A stretch of 64,000 nt of DNA, from NCBI RefSeq assembly GCF_014805685.1, contig NC_060906.1, positions 14,214,164 through 14,278,163 of the forward strand. The letters run 5' to 3'. Both the position numbers and the translations under genes were made by a program. The DNA is from Silurus meridionalis. Taxonomy: Eukaryota > Chordata > Actinopteri > Siluriformes > Siluridae. The notes under the pieces were generated by a model, which made no database searches, had not been told where the DNA came from, and saw only the letters and a program-made list of their open reading frames with translations. Shown one piece after another: positions 61,466 to 64,000 of the stretch. Positions within the stretch are counted from its first letter, which is position 1, and each line of letters begins with the position of its first letter.

Positions 61466-62168
61466 CACAGTAAAAAGAGGCCTATGTTCTTACCATGCTT
61501 TTTGTTGTCTTTTTTCCCATTTTAATTTAATTACATTCAGTTTTATTTGTGTGGCATAAATTGAATGCTCAAAAGTATTACTATAACTTAAGAAAACAAA
61601 CGTCTTCCAGTTCTCAAACGAAATAATGCTAAACCTCTTTTTAAAATATAAAAAGGACAGTATTTTTATAGGAATAATCATTTTACTTTTATTTTATCAC
61701 AGTTTTACTTTTAAAAATGCTTGTGTTTTATTTATATAGCTTTAGAATCGCAGTCTAAAGTCAATGAGAATGTAAAACCATTATAATGTTACTGTGCAGA
61801 ATTTGATGCATCCAATATGCAGATGTCTTTCAGAGACTTCACTCCTACTATTCTGTTTTATGGACAGAGCTATAGTTTATTTCATATTTAATTTACAATT
61901 TTATTTTTTTGCATTGCATTATTATGAAATGATTATAACTACTGGAAAACAGATATTTATTATATGAAATTTGGGGCATGTGTCTGCCAACAGTATTATT
62001 ATGCAAACCTGAAAGTGTATTTCTGTGAACTGTTCAGCTGTGATTTAACAGTAACCATTATTATGTGTTATTTATGTGTATATTATAAGTTATTTACCTC
62101 ATTGTGGACAAAAGAAAAAGGGTTATGCATATTAAAAAAAATCATTCCTACCTCTTCTGAAATCATTT

Positions 62169-62205
62169 GTGTGTGTGTGCGTGTGTGTGTGCGTGTGTGT
62201 GTGTT
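62169..62205. repeat. (TG)n microsatellite, imperfect
   Basis: TG run with two GC interruptions, about 37 bp. Confidence 0.93.
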
Positions 62206-62741
62206 TGTTTGCATGTCTATCTTTATGTCTAAATAAGTATTACTAACCTGTGACAAGTTTCTCAACCCAAACACACACATTTACACTCCATCTTTTAGCA
62301 GTTGGAGCGTATATAACGAATTCCATGGCTATGATGGATGGATTACGTACTGATCCAGGTGTATAAGGGAGAGGACTAACATTACTTTAGCCTACCCTTA
62401 ACACCAGCATGTCACTTATGTATTGCCATTGCTGTGCTTCTGCTTCACCCTCTGATCTTTACTCTATTTTGAGGTTGAGCTTCAAGCAATTTTTCTGCCT
62501 TAGCTAATATACATTTGTTCCATGATTCACTTGGTGTTGCTATAGCTGACTTTACTGTTTCCAAATATAAATTTATTATTTAAAAAAATCATATGCTAGG
62601 TAGGAATCGATACTGATATGTAAGAATACATGTGTGGTGGTTGCTTCTCACCTGAACAACTACTGGAGATACTGTATGTAGTCAGAAGATGGAGACATTT
62701 ACCCTGTAAGACCCACACATAATTAGAATATACCTTTTCTG

Positions 62742-62744
<3 letters not shown>

Positions 62745-62792
<48 letters not shown>
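62745..62792. repeat. (TC)n microsatellite
   Basis: Pure TC run, about 48 bp. Confidence 0.97.
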
Positions 62793-62795
<3 letters not shown>

Positions 62796-62992
62796 CTGAG
62801 TATTACCCTACTGCAGGTATATAATATTAATATTAATATACATTTTACATATATTGTGCATATAGATAGTACTAACCAATACTATATACTATCCTAACCA
62901 ATTTGTGTTTTCTGTAAATCTTGGTTTCTGTGACTTTTAAATGTATTTGAGATTTATTGCCTATTATAGCTGACTAGCATGCATTAGTCAAG

Positions 62993-64000
62993 TCAAGTCA
63001 AGTTTATTTGTATAGCGCTTTTCACAACAGACATTGTCTCAAAGCAGCTTTACACAAATCAGCAGTTAAGGTGAATGGTGTGCATTTATCCCTGATGAGC
63101 AAGCCGTGGCGACTGTGGCAAGGAAAATCTCCCTTAGATGTTATGAGGAAGAAACCTTGAGAGGAACCAGACTCAAAAGGGGAACCCATCCTCATTTGGG
63201 TGACATCAAGAGATTGATCATAAATCTTTCAACAGTACAGAACACTGGAGAGTGAGAACTAGTGTGATTACTGGAGTATAAGATTATAAGTGATGTTCTT
63301 TCTGCAGCCTTATACAGTCTATATGGTTAGTAGCGCCTAGTTTTATGAGCTCAGCATTTGTGATCATCACAGATCCAGCATCAGCTTCTCCATGCCAGAG
63401 CCTTTAAACACTGCAGGAGGTCCAGTGTCAAAAACTCCACACATGTAGCGGGATCCAAATGGCACTGGTACGTCTTTAGATGGTTCGGGATCGGCATCTG
63501 CTTCTTCCGTAATCATCACGAGGTGGGAGGTGACTGGAGCTGGCCAAACCTCAGGGTGTCTCGGGACGGGGAGAGAAAGAGAAGCAGTGGAGAGGAATTA
63601 GCGTAGCTGCTGTTCATGATATTAACAGCACAAGTTGATAATGTGCATGTGATCAGATGTTCTGAAACACAATGTTATGATGTGATGTGTGTTATGTGTA
63701 GGCTTTGCTAAAAAGATATGTTTTTAATCTACACTTTAACTGGGTGAGTGTGTCTGAGCCCCGAACACTGTCAGGAAGACTGTTCCAGAGTTTAGTAGCG
63801 AAATGTGAAAATGCTCTACCACCTTTAGTGGACTTTGCTATTCTAGGAACTACTAGAAGCCCAGAGTTTTGAGATCTCAGGGAGCGTGATGGATAGACAC
63901 ATGGGAGCCAAACCATTTAGTGCTTTATAAGTAAGAAGTAATAGTTTGTAGTCTATTCGAAACTTAACAGGAAGCCAATGTAGGGACGATAAGATTGGGG
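62993..64000 (-). mobile_element. L2/CR1-like LINE 3' end, continues beyond the window
   Basis: Minus-strand copy of the LINE family at 52905-53996. The 3' UTR starts at about 62993 (gtcaagtcaagtttatttgt; cattgtctcaaagcagcttt). The RT C-terminus lies at 63916-63692: SGLLVVPRIAKSTKGGRAF, FATKLWNSLPDSVRGSDTL and LKCRLKTYLF. Here the WNSLPDSVRG part is intact, unlike the other copy. The conserved upstream HWLPV-type block is at the window edge (about 63960), so the 5' extent is unknown. Confidence 0.85.

Larger units (their letters stand above)
61466..62992. other. ankrd9 downstream region
   Basis: AT-rich sequence likely beginning with the ankrd9 3' UTR; no clear AATAAA stands out. Contains a TG tract (62169-62205) and a TC tract (62745-62792). 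No further gene. Confidence 0.5.

Overview
The window is nuclear DNA from a ray-finned fish, most likely a teleost. The evidence is long, pure CA/TG, GA/CT and TA microsatellites, a dense load of fish-type transposons (RTE and L2/CR1-like LINEs, tRNA-derived SINEs, Tc1/mariner, hAT, DIRS and Ty3/gypsy remnants), and two genes with vertebrate exon structure. I cannot fix the species. A siluriform or other otophysan fish is plausible from the repeat mix, but that is inference. There are no operons, CRISPR arrays or bacterial genes.

Layout. Positions 1-39200 are gene-poor. They hold a gypsy protease remnant (about 170-285), a Tc1 element split by a hAT-like insertion (1095-2760), a DIRS-like recombinase remnant (4080-4480), a palindromic MITE (5751-5929), a structurally complete but mutated RTE LINE on the minus strand (13252-16408, 12-bp target-site duplication), a second palindromic MITE (about 19233-19368), a composite tRNA-Glu/RTE SINE (21093-21322, 15-bp target-site duplication), the 5' part of a hAT transposon (21395-22029), a mariner remnant (34763-35150), and a 237-bp direct repeat pair (35412/36898). 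The rest is AT-rich unique DNA with microsatellites.

Positions 39224-47045 carry an LRFN/SALM gene, best matched to lrfn4. It has two coding exons joined by a 4.68-kb intron and encodes 767 residues: signal peptide, LRRs, Ig domain, FnIII domain, one membrane segment and a cytoplasmic tail ending ESTV, a PDZ ligand. It should act at the postsynaptic surface.

Positions 47046-59400 are again repeats: two hAT-like copies, a Tc1 element with a nested Tigger/pogo-like MITE, an L2/CR1-like LINE 3' end and several SINEs. At 59400-60622 there is a likely regulatory block with a ZNF143-like site, a large inverted repeat and a duplicated module containing a perfect RFX X-box. Immediately downstream is a single-exon ankrd9-family gene (60623-61465). 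Its C-terminus has a BC-box and Cul5-box-like arrangement, as expected for a cullin-RING substrate receptor. The window ends inside a second minus-strand copy of the L2/CR1-like LINE.

The two genes have unrelated jobs, synaptic adhesion and ubiquitin-ligase substrate selection. Their proximity is mainly interesting for vertebrate synteny: it may mark an ANKRD9 ohnolog. I found no convincing novel multi-gene system; the most promising leads are the ankrd9 upstream region and the composite SINE.
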